From Achromobacter seleniivolatilans (GTDB lineage: Bacteria > Pseudomonadota > Gammaproteobacteria > Burkholderiales > Burkholderiaceae_B), in assembly GCF_030864005.1 (NCBI RefSeq), contig NZ_CP132976.1, positions 434,001 to 498,000 of the forward strand: 64,000 nucleotides of DNA, read 5' to 3'. Positions 36,188 to 45,068 of this stretch are shown here, piece by piece; the first letter of the stretch is position 1, and the number at the start of each line of letters is the position of its first letter. The translations under genes were made by a program, and so were the position numbers. The notes beneath the pieces were generated by a model. The model was given only the letters and a program-made list of their open reading frames with translations, searched no databases and was not told the DNA's origin.

Positions 36188-36907
36188 ATGAATTCTGTAT
36201 CTGGCGTGTTCCCGCGCAATCGTTCACGGATGGCCCGTCTGGCTGGCTGCGCCTTGCTGGCCTTGTCCGTGAGCGCCTGCGGAGTTTCCAAGGTAGACGA
36301 GGTCTCTGTCGCCTGGCCGGGGTTCAAGGATGGGCAGCCCGTGGTCTTGCCATCCGACCCCGCGCAATGCCCGGACCTGACAGGCGTCTATCAAGCCACA
36401 GGAGTTTACCGGTCTGGCGACAAGCAGGCAGTGACGCTGAAGGACTTGCGCTTCTTTATGACGCATGCGCTGGCGCTTTCCGGCATGGGCGACACGCCTT
36501 TGCCGGAATGGCAATCCTCGCCCCAGGCGACGGTGGCGTTTACGCCCGGCGAGCAGGCCTGGAACCTTCTGGCGCAAGACGGCAACGGCGCGCGCTCGGC
36601 CGGAAAATTTCCCTTGCTGAACGGGCAGGAAGATCTTGCCGGACTGAAAGGCGTAGCCGACAGCCGATTGCTGGGCGGGACGCATCGTTACACGGGCTGC
36701 ACGCAAGGCCGGTTGTGGATCAGTGTGCGGTATGACTGGCGGCAATATGAGTCCATGGGCGTGACTCGCCACGTAGCGATGTTCCGTCCTGATGCGGGCG
36801 GGCTGCTGGTGACCGTGCAGCGCGAATCGGACAGCATTGGCTTGCTGCCTTGGTATTCCAACGACAGCACGCTATCTCAGTACTGGTACGCGCCGGCGGC
36901 GCACTGA
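36188..36907 (+). CDS. Hypothetical lipoprotein
   Basis: This encodes 239 residues from the ATG at 36188; the in-frame reading from 35996 is less likely because it lacks a signal. A lipoprotein leader ends LSVSAC-G near residue 31. The mature part is about 208 residues with CPDLTGVYQATGVYR near residue 60 and GCTQGRLWISVRYDW further on, the latter containing an aromatic-rich stretch. Two mature-domain cysteines are present. The family was not recognised. It is upstream of a short Sel1-type gene and a MATE exporter in the same direction. Confidence 0.7.
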   Translation: MNSVSGVFPRNRSRMARLAGCALLALSVSACGVSKVDEVSVAWPGFKDGQPVVLPSDPAQCPDLTGVYQATGVYRSGDKQAVTLKDLRFFMTHALALSGMGDTPLPEWQSSPQATVAFTPGEQAWNLLAQDGNGARSAGKFPLLNGQEDLAGLKGVADSRLLGGTHRYTGCTQGRLWISVRYDWRQYESMGVTRHVAMFRPDAGGLLVTVQRESDSIGLLPWYSNDSTLSQYWYAPAAH

Positions 36908-37001
36908 CCGTGGCGCCGGCGCCAACGGAGACGGCCTGCTGACCGCCGCCGCGCTTTTGTCGAACTCATTGCCGCTACGGCTGCAACCCTATATTTGCTT
37001 T

Positions 37002-37364
37002 ATGACTCGTAAACACTTGTTCGTCTGGACCGTCTGTTTTGTCTTTTTTGCCGTGATGATTGCGCTGTTCTGGCGCCATCAGTTCGCGCATACCCCGCCT
37101 TCGTTGCGCGACCAGATTGTCGATCCTGATGGGCTTGGCGTGCATATCTATGGCGAATCGCCCGCCAAGGACGGCATGGCGGACCGTGCGTTGTTGGCTG
37201 ATGCCGAGCGCGGCAATCCAGGCGCTCAGTACGTTCAGGCAATGATTCTGGAGCAGGTGGACATGAAAGCCGCGTTGCGCTGGTACGAAGCCGCCGCAGC
37301 CCAAGGCTATGAAGACGCCATTGAACGATTGCGGCAACTGCGAGAGCAGGGCGGCTCGAAGTAG
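37002..37364 (+). CDS. Small membrane-anchored Sel1-repeat protein
   Basis: This encodes 120 residues from the ATG at 37002. A single N-terminal membrane helix follows MTRKHLFVWTVCFVFFAVMI. The C-terminal half (about residues 62-112) is one Sel1-like unit: ADAERGNPGAQYVQAMILEQ and then ALRWYEAAAAQGYEDAIERL. Sel1 proteins mediate protein-protein contacts, here probably facing the periplasm. Eight bases separate it from the MATE gene, so the two may be co-transcribed. Confidence 0.75.
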   Translation: MTRKHLFVWTVCFVFFAVMIALFWRHQFAHTPPSLRDQIVDPDGLGVHIYGESPAKDGMADRALLADAERGNPGAQYVQAMILEQVDMKAALRWYEAAAAQGYEDAIERLRQLREQGGSK

Positions 37365-37372
37365 GATCAGAC

Positions 37373-38737
37373 GTGGCCCCGACTCCGCTGCACGCCCGAT
37401 TCGTCACAGGCCCTTTGGGTCCGCATGTGTTCGAGATGATTCTGACCGGCTGGGCCAGCATGCTCGCCGTCTTCGCGGTGGAGTTCCTGTCGTTGCTCTA
37501 CCTGGGCACCTTGAAAGACGAAGCGGTGCTGGGCGCGGTGGGTTTTGGATCGATGACGCAGTTCACGATCACCTCGATCTGCATCGGCGTGACCGTGGGA
37601 GGAGCGGCCTTGGTGTCGCGCGCCTTGGGCTCGGGCGATGCGCAGGGCGCGCGCAGTCTGGCCGGGGCGTCGCTCATTCTCATGGCGGTGACGGCGCTGG
37701 CGTCTGGTGCGATTTTTCTGGCGGTGATCGGTCCGTTCACGGCTTCCATCGGCCTGGCGCCGGACGTCAGGGAACACCTGCTGCCGTACGTGCTGATCAC
37801 CACGCCTTTTACCGTGTTGATGGGCATCGGCATGATGTTGTCCAACCTGTTGCGCGCCTCCGGCCGCGGCCGGCAATCCATGTGGGTCTTGCTGGCGGGC
37901 ACGGCGACGGTTGCGGTGCTGGACCCGCTGGTCATCTTTGTCTTTGACGGCGGTATGGAAGGCATTGCCTGGGCCAGCGGGGCGGGGCGCCTGGCGACGG
38001 TGGCGCTCGGCACCTGGCTGGTTTTTCACAAACACCGTCTGGTCACCTGGCCTGCCAGGCACACCTTGCGCACGGAGTTGGCCGCCATCGGAAAAATCGC
38101 ACTGCCCGCTGCCTTGACCACGCTGGCCACGCCCGCCGCCGTGATCTTTACCGTGTCCACTTACGCCAGCTTTGGCCCCAGCGTGATGGCCGGCGCCACC
38201 GTAGTGGACCGCGTGCTGCAACTGGCGTATTCGCTGTTCTTTGTGTTGCCCGGCGCAATCGGCCCGATTCTTGGGCAGAACCTGGGCGCGGGCGACTGGC
38301 AACGTGTGAAACAGACAATCCGGCTTACCACGCGCTGGGCGCTGATATACGGCTTTTCAGCGGCGGCGGTGCTGGCTCTGGCAGCGCCTTGGATTCCCGA
38401 CCTGTTTCAGGTGACGGGACCCGGGCGTGACCTGATTATTTTCTTTTGCCGGTTCGGCAGCTTTGCCTGGGCGCTGAATGGTCTTTATTTTGTGTCGATC
38501 TCGGTATTCAATAATCTGGGATACGCCACGTACTCCACGGCGATAGGCTGGCTGCGATCTACGCTTGGAACCTTGCCCTTTGTCTGGGCAGGCGCCCATT
38601 ACGGCGGGCCTGAAGGCGTGGCGCTGGGGCAAACGCTGGGGTTTGCCTTGTTCAGCTTGATTGCCATGGTGTTATGCCGGCACGTCCTGCGGGCGCCTCC
38701 CGCGATACCGTTGGCCCGAGCCCGGCAATCGTCCTGA
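37373..38737 (+). CDS. MATE-family multidrug/metabolite exporter
   Basis: This encodes 454 residues from a GTG start after AGGATCA. Twelve membrane helices are expected. MATE landmarks are GASMTQ-like FGSMTQFTITSICIG near residue 60, VSRALGSGDAQGARSL near residue 85 and, in the second half, the repeat-like PGAIGPILGQNLGAGDW near 300. The exporter uses a Na+ or H+ gradient to expel cationic compounds or metabolites. The substrate cannot be deduced. Confidence 0.9.
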   Translation: MAPTPLHARFVTGPLGPHVFEMILTGWASMLAVFAVEFLSLLYLGTLKDEAVLGAVGFGSMTQFTITSICIGVTVGGAALVSRALGSGDAQGARSLAGASLILMAVTALASGAIFLAVIGPFTASIGLAPDVREHLLPYVLITTPFTVLMGIGMMLSNLLRASGRGRQSMWVLLAGTATVAVLDPLVIFVFDGGMEGIAWASGAGRLATVALGTWLVFHKHRLVTWPARHTLRTELAAIGKIALPAALTTLATPAAVIFTVSTYASFGPSVMAGATVVDRVLQLAYSLFFVLPGAIGPILGQNLGAGDWQRVKQTIRLTTRWALIYGFSAAAVLALAAPWIPDLFQVTGPGRDLIIFFCRFGSFAWALNGLYFVSISVFNNLGYATYSTAIGWLRSTLGTLPFVWAGAHYGGPEGVALGQTLGFALFSLIAMVLCRHVLRAPPAIPLARARQSS

Positions 38738-38820
38738 CGCATCCGATGCGTGCGATGCGGTTCGATTTCGCGGGCCGGGCGCGGTACGATCGCGGCTGAC
38801 TTCGATTATTCAGGATTGCC

Positions 38821-40380
38821 ATGCGCCAGCGTTTCATTCGCCCACGAATCGATACTTTTTCTCGCGTGTTGATCGCGGCCGCTCTTGCTGCGGCCGGGTC
38901 GGCTGCTGCGCAGGCGCAGTCGCCTGCCTCTGCAACGGGTTCGCGCACGCAGTCGCCCGCGCCGGCCCAGCCGACGCCTGCCCTGACGCCCAAGCGCAGT
39001 TTTGATGATGCCTTGCCCCCCAGAGTGGAACCGGCTGCGGCGACCGCCGCACCGGCCGCACCCGCTGCGTTGCCTCCTCAAGTGCCGGCGCAATCGACCG
39101 CTGCGCCTGCTGCGGCGCCGGTGGCTGCCCCCGCAACCGCTCCTGCCTCAGCAGCGCCGGCCGCAGCGCCTACCGTCATCGTGCCGACCGAGTTGGACAC
39201 CAAGGCCTGCATTGCCAAGTTGCGCAAGGGCGCGACCGCCAACGGCCTGACCGTCGCGGACTGGGACAAATACACGGCCAACGCCAAACTGCTGCCTACC
39301 ACCGTGGCCTCTGCCAAGGGTCAACCGGAAGGGCGCGAAAGCTGGTGGGACTACATTGCCAAGACCGTGGACGATGAACGCGTCAACGACGGCCGCGCGG
39401 TAATGAAGAAGGTAGGCCCGCAATTGGCCACAATCAGCCAGCAGTATCAAGTCGATCCGGCCACCCTGGTCGCCATTTTTGGCATCGAAACCAACTACGG
39501 CCGCCAGATCGGCAAGACCAATGTGTTGGATGCCTGGCTGACCCGCGCCTGCACGGAAAACAAGCCGTTGTGGGAAAAGAACGCCTACGCGTCGGTGCGC
39601 CTGTTACGCGACGGCACGGTGCCGGCAGACACTTTTGTCGGCTCCTGGAGCGGCGCTTTCGGTATGACGCAGTTCATTCCGACTTCGTTCTATGAGTTGG
39701 CGGCCGATGGCGACGGCGATGGCCGTATTGACCTCTACAACTCGCTGCCCGATGCGCTGGCGTCCACGGCCAATCACTTGCGCAAGCGCCGTGCCAAATG
39801 GACCCATGGCCTGCCAGCCGTAGTCGAAGTGCGTGTGCCTGCAGAACTGGCCGCGGCGATCCCGCCGGAACCCGATGCGGAATACGTGGGTTCGCAAGAC
39901 CGCCGCACTATCGCGCAATGGGCGCAGGCTGGCTTGAAGCAAGGCGATGGTTCGGTGCTGAAGCTGCCTTCGGGCAATGATGAACAAGCCTACTTGTTTG
40001 CCCCGACGGGCGCCAAGGGCCCCGTGTTCCTGGCTACGGTCAATTTTGACGCCATCCTGCATTACAACCAGTCGCGCCGTTATGGCTTGGCGGTGTCTTT
40101 GCTGCTGAACCGTTTGCAGGGCCGCCCCGGCATCATTGCCGCCTGGCCCACGGACGACCCGGGTTTGTCGCGCGCCGAGATCAAGGAGCTTCAGGAACAA
40201 CTCTACGGCCGCGGCTACGACATCGGCGAGGCGGACGGCATTCCTGGCGCCAAGACTCGGGATGCTGTGCGGGCCGAGCAACAAGCCCGCAATTTGCCGC
40301 AAGATGGCCGCGTGGGTAAACGCATCCTGGATGCGCTGAAGGCGGATCAACCGGTCGCGATGCGCGCTTACCCCAAATGA
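38821..40380 (+). CDS. mltB: Lytic murein transglycosylase B with peptidoglycan-binding domain
   Basis: This encodes 519 residues. A signal peptide ends SAAAQA. A long Ala/Pro-rich linker occupies residues about 30-125. The MltB catalytic domain has IFGIETNYGRQIG, with the likely catalytic glutamate at residue 223, and GAFGMTQFIPTSFYELAADG, including the conserved MTQFIPTSF. At the C-terminus, residues about 440-510, is a peptidoglycan-binding helical domain (LQEQLYGRGYDIGEADGIPG). It cleaves glycan strands with 1,6-anhydro-MurNAc formation. There is no lipobox, so it is a soluble periplasmic form (Slt-like). Confidence 0.92.
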   Translation: MRQRFIRPRIDTFSRVLIAAALAAAGSAAAQAQSPASATGSRTQSPAPAQPTPALTPKRSFDDALPPRVEPAAATAAPAAPAALPPQVPAQSTAAPAAAPVAAPATAPASAAPAAAPTVIVPTELDTKACIAKLRKGATANGLTVADWDKYTANAKLLPTTVASAKGQPEGRESWWDYIAKTVDDERVNDGRAVMKKVGPQLATISQQYQVDPATLVAIFGIETNYGRQIGKTNVLDAWLTRACTENKPLWEKNAYASVRLLRDGTVPADTFVGSWSGAFGMTQFIPTSFYELAADGDGDGRIDLYNSLPDALASTANHLRKRRAKWTHGLPAVVEVRVPAELAAAIPPEPDAEYVGSQDRRTIAQWAQAGLKQGDGSVLKLPSGNDEQAYLFAPTGAKGPVFLATVNFDAILHYNQSRRYGLAVSLLLNRLQGRPGIIAAWPTDDPGLSRAEIKELQEQLYGRGYDIGEADGIPGAKTRDAVRAEQQARNLPQDGRVGKRILDALKADQPVAMRAYPK

Positions 40381-40985
40381 CCGCAGACGCAGTAGCCGGC
40401 ACCCAAGGGTATGGCGAGAACGCGGCGGCGCTGGCGGATCAGTACGAAAGCATCGCGTTTGCCGACGTGCATCGCGATGTCGCGCACTTGATCCCGACCG
40501 CGCCCGCGCGCATTGCCGACATCGGCGCAGGCTCGGGCCGCGATGCCGCTGCGCTGGCGCGTATGGGCCATGCCGTGGTGGCGGCAGAGCCCACGCCTGA
40601 ACTACGCCAGGAGGGCCAGCGCCGGCACGCGCTGCCCAATCTGGCGTGGACGGACGATGCCTTGCCCGGCCTGTCTGGCCTGCGCGAACAGGGGCGCCAG
40701 TTTGACGTCATTATGCTGACGGCGGTGTGGATGCACCTGGATGCCGCCGAACGGACCGAAAGCATGGCCAGTCTGGCTGCGCTTTTGGCCCCGCAGGGCA
40801 GGGTCCTGATGTCCTTGCGGCATGGGCCGGTGCCTGCCGGGCGGCGCATGTTCAACGTGTCGGCCGAAGAGACCATTGAACTCGCCGCGGCCCATGGTCT
40901 ATCCCGCCTGCACCTGAGCACCCGTGAAGACATGCTGGATCGTGCCGACGTCCACTGGAGTTTTCTGGGCTTGCAGCGCGGCTGA
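40377..40985 (+). CDS. Class I SAM-dependent methyltransferase
   Basis: This encodes 202 residues. Motif I is IADIGAGSGRDAAALARMG (residues about 41-59), followed by an acidic AEPTPEL and, later, DVIMLTAVWMHLDAAER as motif II. These fit a methyltransferase type 11 fold. The acceptor substrate is unknown. It overlaps the mltB stop by 4 bases (ATGA), so it is probably coupled to the transglycosylase. Confidence 0.85.
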   Translation: MTADAVAGTQGYGENAAALADQYESIAFADVHRDVAHLIPTAPARIADIGAGSGRDAAALARMGHAVVAAEPTPELRQEGQRRHALPNLAWTDDALPGLSGLREQGRQFDVIMLTAVWMHLDAAERTESMASLAALLAPQGRVLMSLRHGPVPAGRRMFNVSAEETIELAAAHGLSRLHLSTREDMLDRADVHWSFLGLQRG

Positions 40986-41047
40986 TGCGCAGCGGCGGCT
41001 GGCCGCCGCTATGATGGAGCCATCGTCCCGTCATTGATCCGTTTGAT

Positions 41048-41608
41048 ATGCCGCACGCAGTCCTTCCCGATATGTTTCTGACGTCCCGCCTTCGCGCCCA
41101 GCGGATGGCGCAGACGCACCTGCCTTTCATCACTCGGATGCATGCAAACGTCGATCTGATGCAAACCATGGGGGGCACGCGCGATGCCGCCGCCAGCCGT
41201 TTGTACGTGGCGCAAAACGTCTCGCATTGGTCTGAATTCGGCTACGGTATGTACGTTATCGGCGATCGGCAGACCGGACTGTTAGCGGGCCGCGCGGGCT
41301 TGAAGTACACGCCGTTTGGAGACCTCGGCGCCATAGAGCTGGCTTATGCGCTGCACCCGGATTGCTGGGGCCAGGGATACGCGCAGGAGATTGCTTGCGC
41401 GTTGATCGATCTGGGTTTTCAGCGCTTGCCGGTGGATGTGCTGGCGGCGGTAGCGGTGGACTCCAATGCCGCCTCCCGCCGTGTCATAGAAAAGACCGGC
41501 CTGCGGTATGTGGGGTCATCGGATGATGGCGTGACGCTCAAAGTGCGCTATGAAATCCGCCGCGACGACTGGCGTCTCCGGCAAGGCCAAACGGCCGATC
41601 AGCGCTAA
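41048..41608 (+). CDS. GNAT acetyltransferase (RimJ/RimL-like)
   Basis: This encodes 186 residues. The GNAT A motif is present as ELAYALHPDCWGQGYAQEIA near residues 97-116 (Q/R-x-x-G-x-G/A binding of acetyl-CoA), followed by DVLAAVAVDSNAASRRVIEKTG. This pattern is typical of the RimJ/RimL/protein N-acetyltransferase group, which acetylates protein N-termini or small amines. It is upstream of a small Cys-rich protein by 9 bases. Confidence 0.85.
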   Translation: MPHAVLPDMFLTSRLRAQRMAQTHLPFITRMHANVDLMQTMGGTRDAAASRLYVAQNVSHWSEFGYGMYVIGDRQTGLLAGRAGLKYTPFGDLGAIELAYALHPDCWGQGYAQEIACALIDLGFQRLPVDVLAAVAVDSNAASRRVIEKTGLRYVGSSDDGVTLKVRYEIRRDDWRLRQGQTADQR

Positions 41609-41617
41609 CATTCACCC

Positions 41618-41800
41618 ATGAGTACGAACACAATTCCGGACGATGATCCGCCGCCCGTCCCGCCAGAACGCCCCGCGCCAGAAGAATGCTGCAACAGCGG
41701 CTGCATCCCCTGCGTCTATGACCGTTACGAAGAAGAGATGGAGCTGTACCGGGATGCCCTGAAAGCCTGGCGCGCCCGCAAAGCCCCGGCGAAGCCGTAA
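41618..41800 (+). CDS. Oxidoreductase-like small Cys-rich protein
   Basis: This encodes 60 residues. A Pro-rich start (DDPPPVPPERPAPEE) is followed by CCNSGCIPCVYDRYEEEMEL, with four cysteines in CC-x3-C-x2-C. The sequence matches by memory the Oxidored-like family found in eukaryotic and betaproteobacterial small proteins. The Cys cluster suggests metal or disulfide chemistry. The role is unknown. Confidence 0.78.
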   Translation: MSTNTIPDDDPPPVPPERPAPEECCNSGCIPCVYDRYEEEMELYRDALKAWRARKAPAKP

Positions 41801-41880
41801 CCGCGTATTCGACGCCCGCGTATGCGTATGGGATCGGTGCAGCGCGAGCGATCCGTCATCTGGACCACGCACATCACCAA

Positions 41881-42318
41881 TCAGCCAGCCAGCTTCATGT
41901 GGATGATTGGGAACGGGCGGCCGGAATCGTCATAGGCCGAGCGGCCGACGTCTTCGAAACCATAGTGTTTGTAGAACCCGTGGGCCTGCGGGTTCTGCTC
42001 GTTCACGTCTACCAATAGCGTGCCGTGCAGCGAACGGGCAAAGTTCAGCAGCCGGCGGCCGGCGCCTTTGCCGCGCTTGTTCGCGTCCACAAACAGCATT
42101 TCGACTTTATTGCCTGTCAAACCCATGAAGCCGGCGACTTCGCCGGCATCGTCCTCACAGACCCAGACCCGTACGGAAGGCAGATAGGTATTCAGCACTT
42201 GCGGGTACATCGCCTGGATTTCCTTTTCCGTCAGGAACGTGTGGGTTGCACGAACCGAACGAAGCCAGATGTCCACCAGGGCAAGGTCGTCGCCGTGGTT
42301 GCGTTCTCGGATATTCAT
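41881..42318 (-). CDS. GNAT acetyltransferase (YjaB-like)
   Basis: This encodes 145 residues. It resembles E. coli YjaB: LVDIWLRSVRATHTFL near residue 15, VWVCEDDAGEVAGFMGL near 55, LFVDANKRGKGAGRRLLNF with the acetyl-CoA loop R-G-K-G-A-G, and DVNEQNPQAHGFYKHYGFE at 101-119. The substrate is unknown. It is downstream of and in the same direction as the second peptide-transport operon, but 64 bases separate it from the peptidase gene. Confidence 0.85.
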   Translation of the reverse strand: MNIRERNHGDDLALVDIWLRSVRATHTFLTEKEIQAMYPQVLNTYLPSVRVWVCEDDAGEVAGFMGLTGNKVEMLFVDANKRGKGAGRRLLNFARSLHGTLLVDVNEQNPQAHGFYKHYGFEDVGRSAYDDSGRPFPIIHMKLAG

Positions 42319-42382
42319 TTTCTTATTGATTGTGTTTGTCGAAAGCCGCCGCGGTCCTTAACCGCTGGATTGCTGATGGTGT

Positions 42383-44122
42383 TCAGAGCCCCGAACGGTA
42401 AAGATCGGTTGCAGCCAGAACGGTCTCCATCTGCACAGTATGCGCGAAAACAAAGCGGTCGCCGTAGACCGTTTCATCCGGAAACTCCGAAATCAACGCC
42501 AACGGCAATTCTTCGCGATCGCTCTCCGTAATTTGCACTGGAATGCCGTTCATGACGTCGAAGCCAGATTCGAGTGCGTGCGCGTGAAAGAGTTCCAGCT
42601 GGCGCGCATTGAATTCCACCAGGCCGGGCACATTGCGGGCCAGCCGGGCGGTAACGCCTTCGATCAGGCGGCGGGCGCGTTCGCTCCACCCCGGATGGTG
42701 GCGCAGCACCAGAAAGAAGCCCTTGGGAATCGTCCACAACTCAAAATGACGGGGCAGGTAGCCCGACAGCGGACGCGTCCATTCATGAGCGGGATAGCCG
42801 TGCAAGTTGATATGCAATTGCGCGCCGCTGATGGCGTGCGCCTGGTGGCGGCCATCGCGTTCGAAGAAGGGCGCGTGTTCGCGATAGGCGATGTCATCGC
42901 CCAGCGCGCTGTAGCGCGAGGCATGCAGCATGTGGCGCGGATGATGTTCACGCAGCCGGTTGAACAACGCATAACCGTCAGGGTTCTCGGCTGCAATCAA
43001 CGCAAAGTGCGCATTGCCGCGCGCCGCCAACGTCTGTGCGGCGCGCAGCGCGCCCACAACGCCCGACGTTTCGTTGGCGTGCTGCGCACCCGAGATGAAA
43101 ACGGCGGGTCCGGCGCCGCGCACATAGGTACCCAGCACCGGGCGGCCTTGACGCGATATGGCTTGAAAATCGTCGCCGCCAAAGGCTGCCATGCAGCCGG
43201 CAATCTGCCCTGCGGACAAAGGCTCGCGCCGTTCTGCCAGCGGGCCGTCCAGTGCTGCCGGCACAACGGTCTGCGGCGGATCGAACGGTTCCAGTGAAAT
43301 CTGCACGCGAGCCGCGCCATCATGGCGGCGGATATCGGGAATGATCTGGCCGGGTTGCAATCCGCGGTCACCAGACGGGCGGCCGGAATGGTGCTGAAAA
43401 TGTTCCAGCAGCGAGAAATACACGTCTTCGTGCAGCGCTTCGAATGTGCTGACGATCTCTTCGTCTACCGGCAGGGCGAAGTCCATGCCCGGCAGGTCTA
43501 CGCGGATTTCCAGGCGGTCGAAGTAGGGCTCGTGCGCGCCCCAGGCGTGATTGCGCACCGTGTCCACGATGCTGCGGAAGACCTGCTGGTATTCCGTGGC
43601 TTGGGCGCCATCCGTCTGGACTGCGCCTTCGGCGTCTTTCACGCGCAGCCAGCCGGTGGGCGATAGTTCGGGCGTGCCGTCCTGAGCGTGGCCAAGCTGG
43701 TTGGGCGCAAAGACCCGGCTGTCCAGTTTGCGGCCATCGGCGTAGGTAAGGCTGACGTCATAATGCAGGTCGGACGCGCCTGCCTGCATCACTACACGCA
43801 CCCCTTCCAGCAGAGCAACCAGCGGATAGGCTTCCAGCGTGAAGCGCTTGGCCTGGGCGTGTTCATGCAGCGGGTAACGAACCACAGCCGACACCAGCCC
43901 CTCGCGTTCGACCTCTTCCAGGAAAAAGTGAACCAGCGGTTTATAGGCGCTGCGAAATTTTGCGGCGACACCGGCCTGCGCCAGCCGGGCCTCCGCTGCG
44001 CGGCGGGCGTCCACGCCTTCAAACAGCCAGCCTTCAACGGCTGCGCCGCGCCAGGCGGGCGCCATGTAAGCGTGCGTCCAGGCATCCAGCGTGCGATCGA
44101 ATGTTTTTTCCAGCAAAGACAT
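42383..44122 (-). CDS. M14-family zinc carboxypeptidase-like protein
   Basis: The start is placed at 44122 because AAGGA lies upstream; it gives 579 residues. Residues about 1-330 are an N-terminal region without a recognised family. The C-terminal catalytic domain has the M14 zinc motif H348-A-N-E351 (QHANETSG). A third histidine lies in NLHGYPAHEW (H441), and a likely catalytic glutamate is in LISEFPDE near the end. No signal peptide is present, so it would act on peptides after import. It is the last gene of the transporter operon, 71 bases past the DppC-type permease. Confidence 0.75.
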   Translation of the reverse strand: MSLLEKTFDRTLDAWTHAYMAPAWRGAAVEGWLFEGVDARRAAEARLAQAGVAAKFRSAYKPLVHFFLEEVEREGLVSAVVRYPLHEHAQAKRFTLEAYPLVALLEGVRVVMQAGASDLHYDVSLTYADGRKLDSRVFAPNQLGHAQDGTPELSPTGWLRVKDAEGAVQTDGAQATEYQQVFRSIVDTVRNHAWGAHEPYFDRLEIRVDLPGMDFALPVDEEIVSTFEALHEDVYFSLLEHFQHHSGRPSGDRGLQPGQIIPDIRRHDGAARVQISLEPFDPPQTVVPAALDGPLAERREPLSAGQIAGCMAAFGGDDFQAISRQGRPVLGTYVRGAGPAVFISGAQHANETSGVVGALRAAQTLAARGNAHFALIAAENPDGYALFNRLREHHPRHMLHASRYSALGDDIAYREHAPFFERDGRHQAHAISGAQLHINLHGYPAHEWTRPLSGYLPRHFELWTIPKGFFLVLRHHPGWSERARRLIEGVTARLARNVPGLVEFNARQLELFHAHALESGFDVMNGIPVQITESDREELPLALISEFPDETVYGDRFVFAHTVQMETVLAATDLYRSGL

Positions 44123-44193
44123 GCTCAGTATTCCTTCGGGCTGAATGTAGTAGCCGCTCAAGAGATAAATGCCCCTTCCGGGGCATTTGCTTC

Positions 44194-45063
44194 TTACACT
44201 TTTCCGGTGGGGTCCAGGCGATCACGCAGCCAGTCGCCCAGCAGGTTCAGGCCCAACACGGTCAACATAATGGCCAGTCCGGGAAATACACTGACCCACC
44301 ATGCCGTCTGCATATACGTGCGTCCATCGGCAAGCATACCGCCCCAGCTTGGAATCATGGGGTCCACGCCCAGCCCCAGAAAGGTCAGGCTGCTTTCCAG
44401 CAGGATGTTGTTGGCCACGTTGAGCGTCATCAGGATGACCAGCGGGCCCAGCAGGTTGGGCACGATGTGGTGGCGGATCATGGCCAGGTCACGCACGCCG
44501 AATGCGCGGGCGGCCAGAACAAATTCACGTTCACGCAGCGCCAGCACTTGTGCTCGCACCAGACGCGCATATTGCACCCATTGCGACACGATCATGAAGA
44601 AGATCACGTTGTACAAACCGCCGCCCAGAATGGCGATGAACGTGATGGCCACCAGGATGAACGGCAGCGCCAGTTGCACGTCGGCAAAGCGCATCACGAT
44701 CATGTCCCAGAAGCCGCGGTAGTAGCCGGCGATAAGCCCCATGATGATGCCCAGCAGCGCGCCGCCTATGACGGACGCAAAGCCCACCGTCAACGAAATC
44801 TTGCCGCCGACGATCACGCGGGCCAGCACATCTCGCCCTAGCGGGTCCGTGCCAAAGGGATGCGCGGACGACGAGAACGGCGCCATCAGGCGCGCCGCCA
44901 GGTCCATGGATTCGCCGCCATCCGGGAACAGCCAGCCGGAAGTCAGCACCAGCAGAATCATGATGCCCGTCAACACCGCGCCCAGTATAAATTCCAGGGA
45001 GCGGTAGCGGCTGCGCGGCTTGAAAGGCTTGGGAGCGGCGGCGGTAGGAGTGGTTGTCTGCAT
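44194..45063 (-). CDS. Peptide ABC transporter permease, DppC type (second system)
   Basis: This encodes 289 residues. The N-terminus is RSRYRSLEFILGAVLTGIMI. The HPFGTDPLGRDVLARVIVGG motif and the EAA loop FVLAARAFGVRDLAMIRHHI are conserved. A late segment, LGLGVDPMIPSWGGML, is typical. Five bases separate it from the upstream DppB-type gene. It pairs with that gene to form the translocation channel. Confidence 0.9.
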   Translation of the reverse strand: MQTTTPTAAAPKPFKPRSRYRSLEFILGAVLTGIMILLVLTSGWLFPDGGESMDLAARLMAPFSSSAHPFGTDPLGRDVLARVIVGGKISLTVGFASVIGGALLGIIMGLIAGYYRGFWDMIVMRFADVQLALPFILVAITFIAILGGGLYNVIFFMIVSQWVQYARLVRAQVLALREREFVLAARAFGVRDLAMIRHHIVPNLLGPLVILMTLNVANNILLESSLTFLGLGVDPMIPSWGGMLADGRTYMQTAWWVSVFPGLAIMLTVLGLNLLGDWLRDRLDPTGKV

Positions 45064-45068
45064 AAGGC

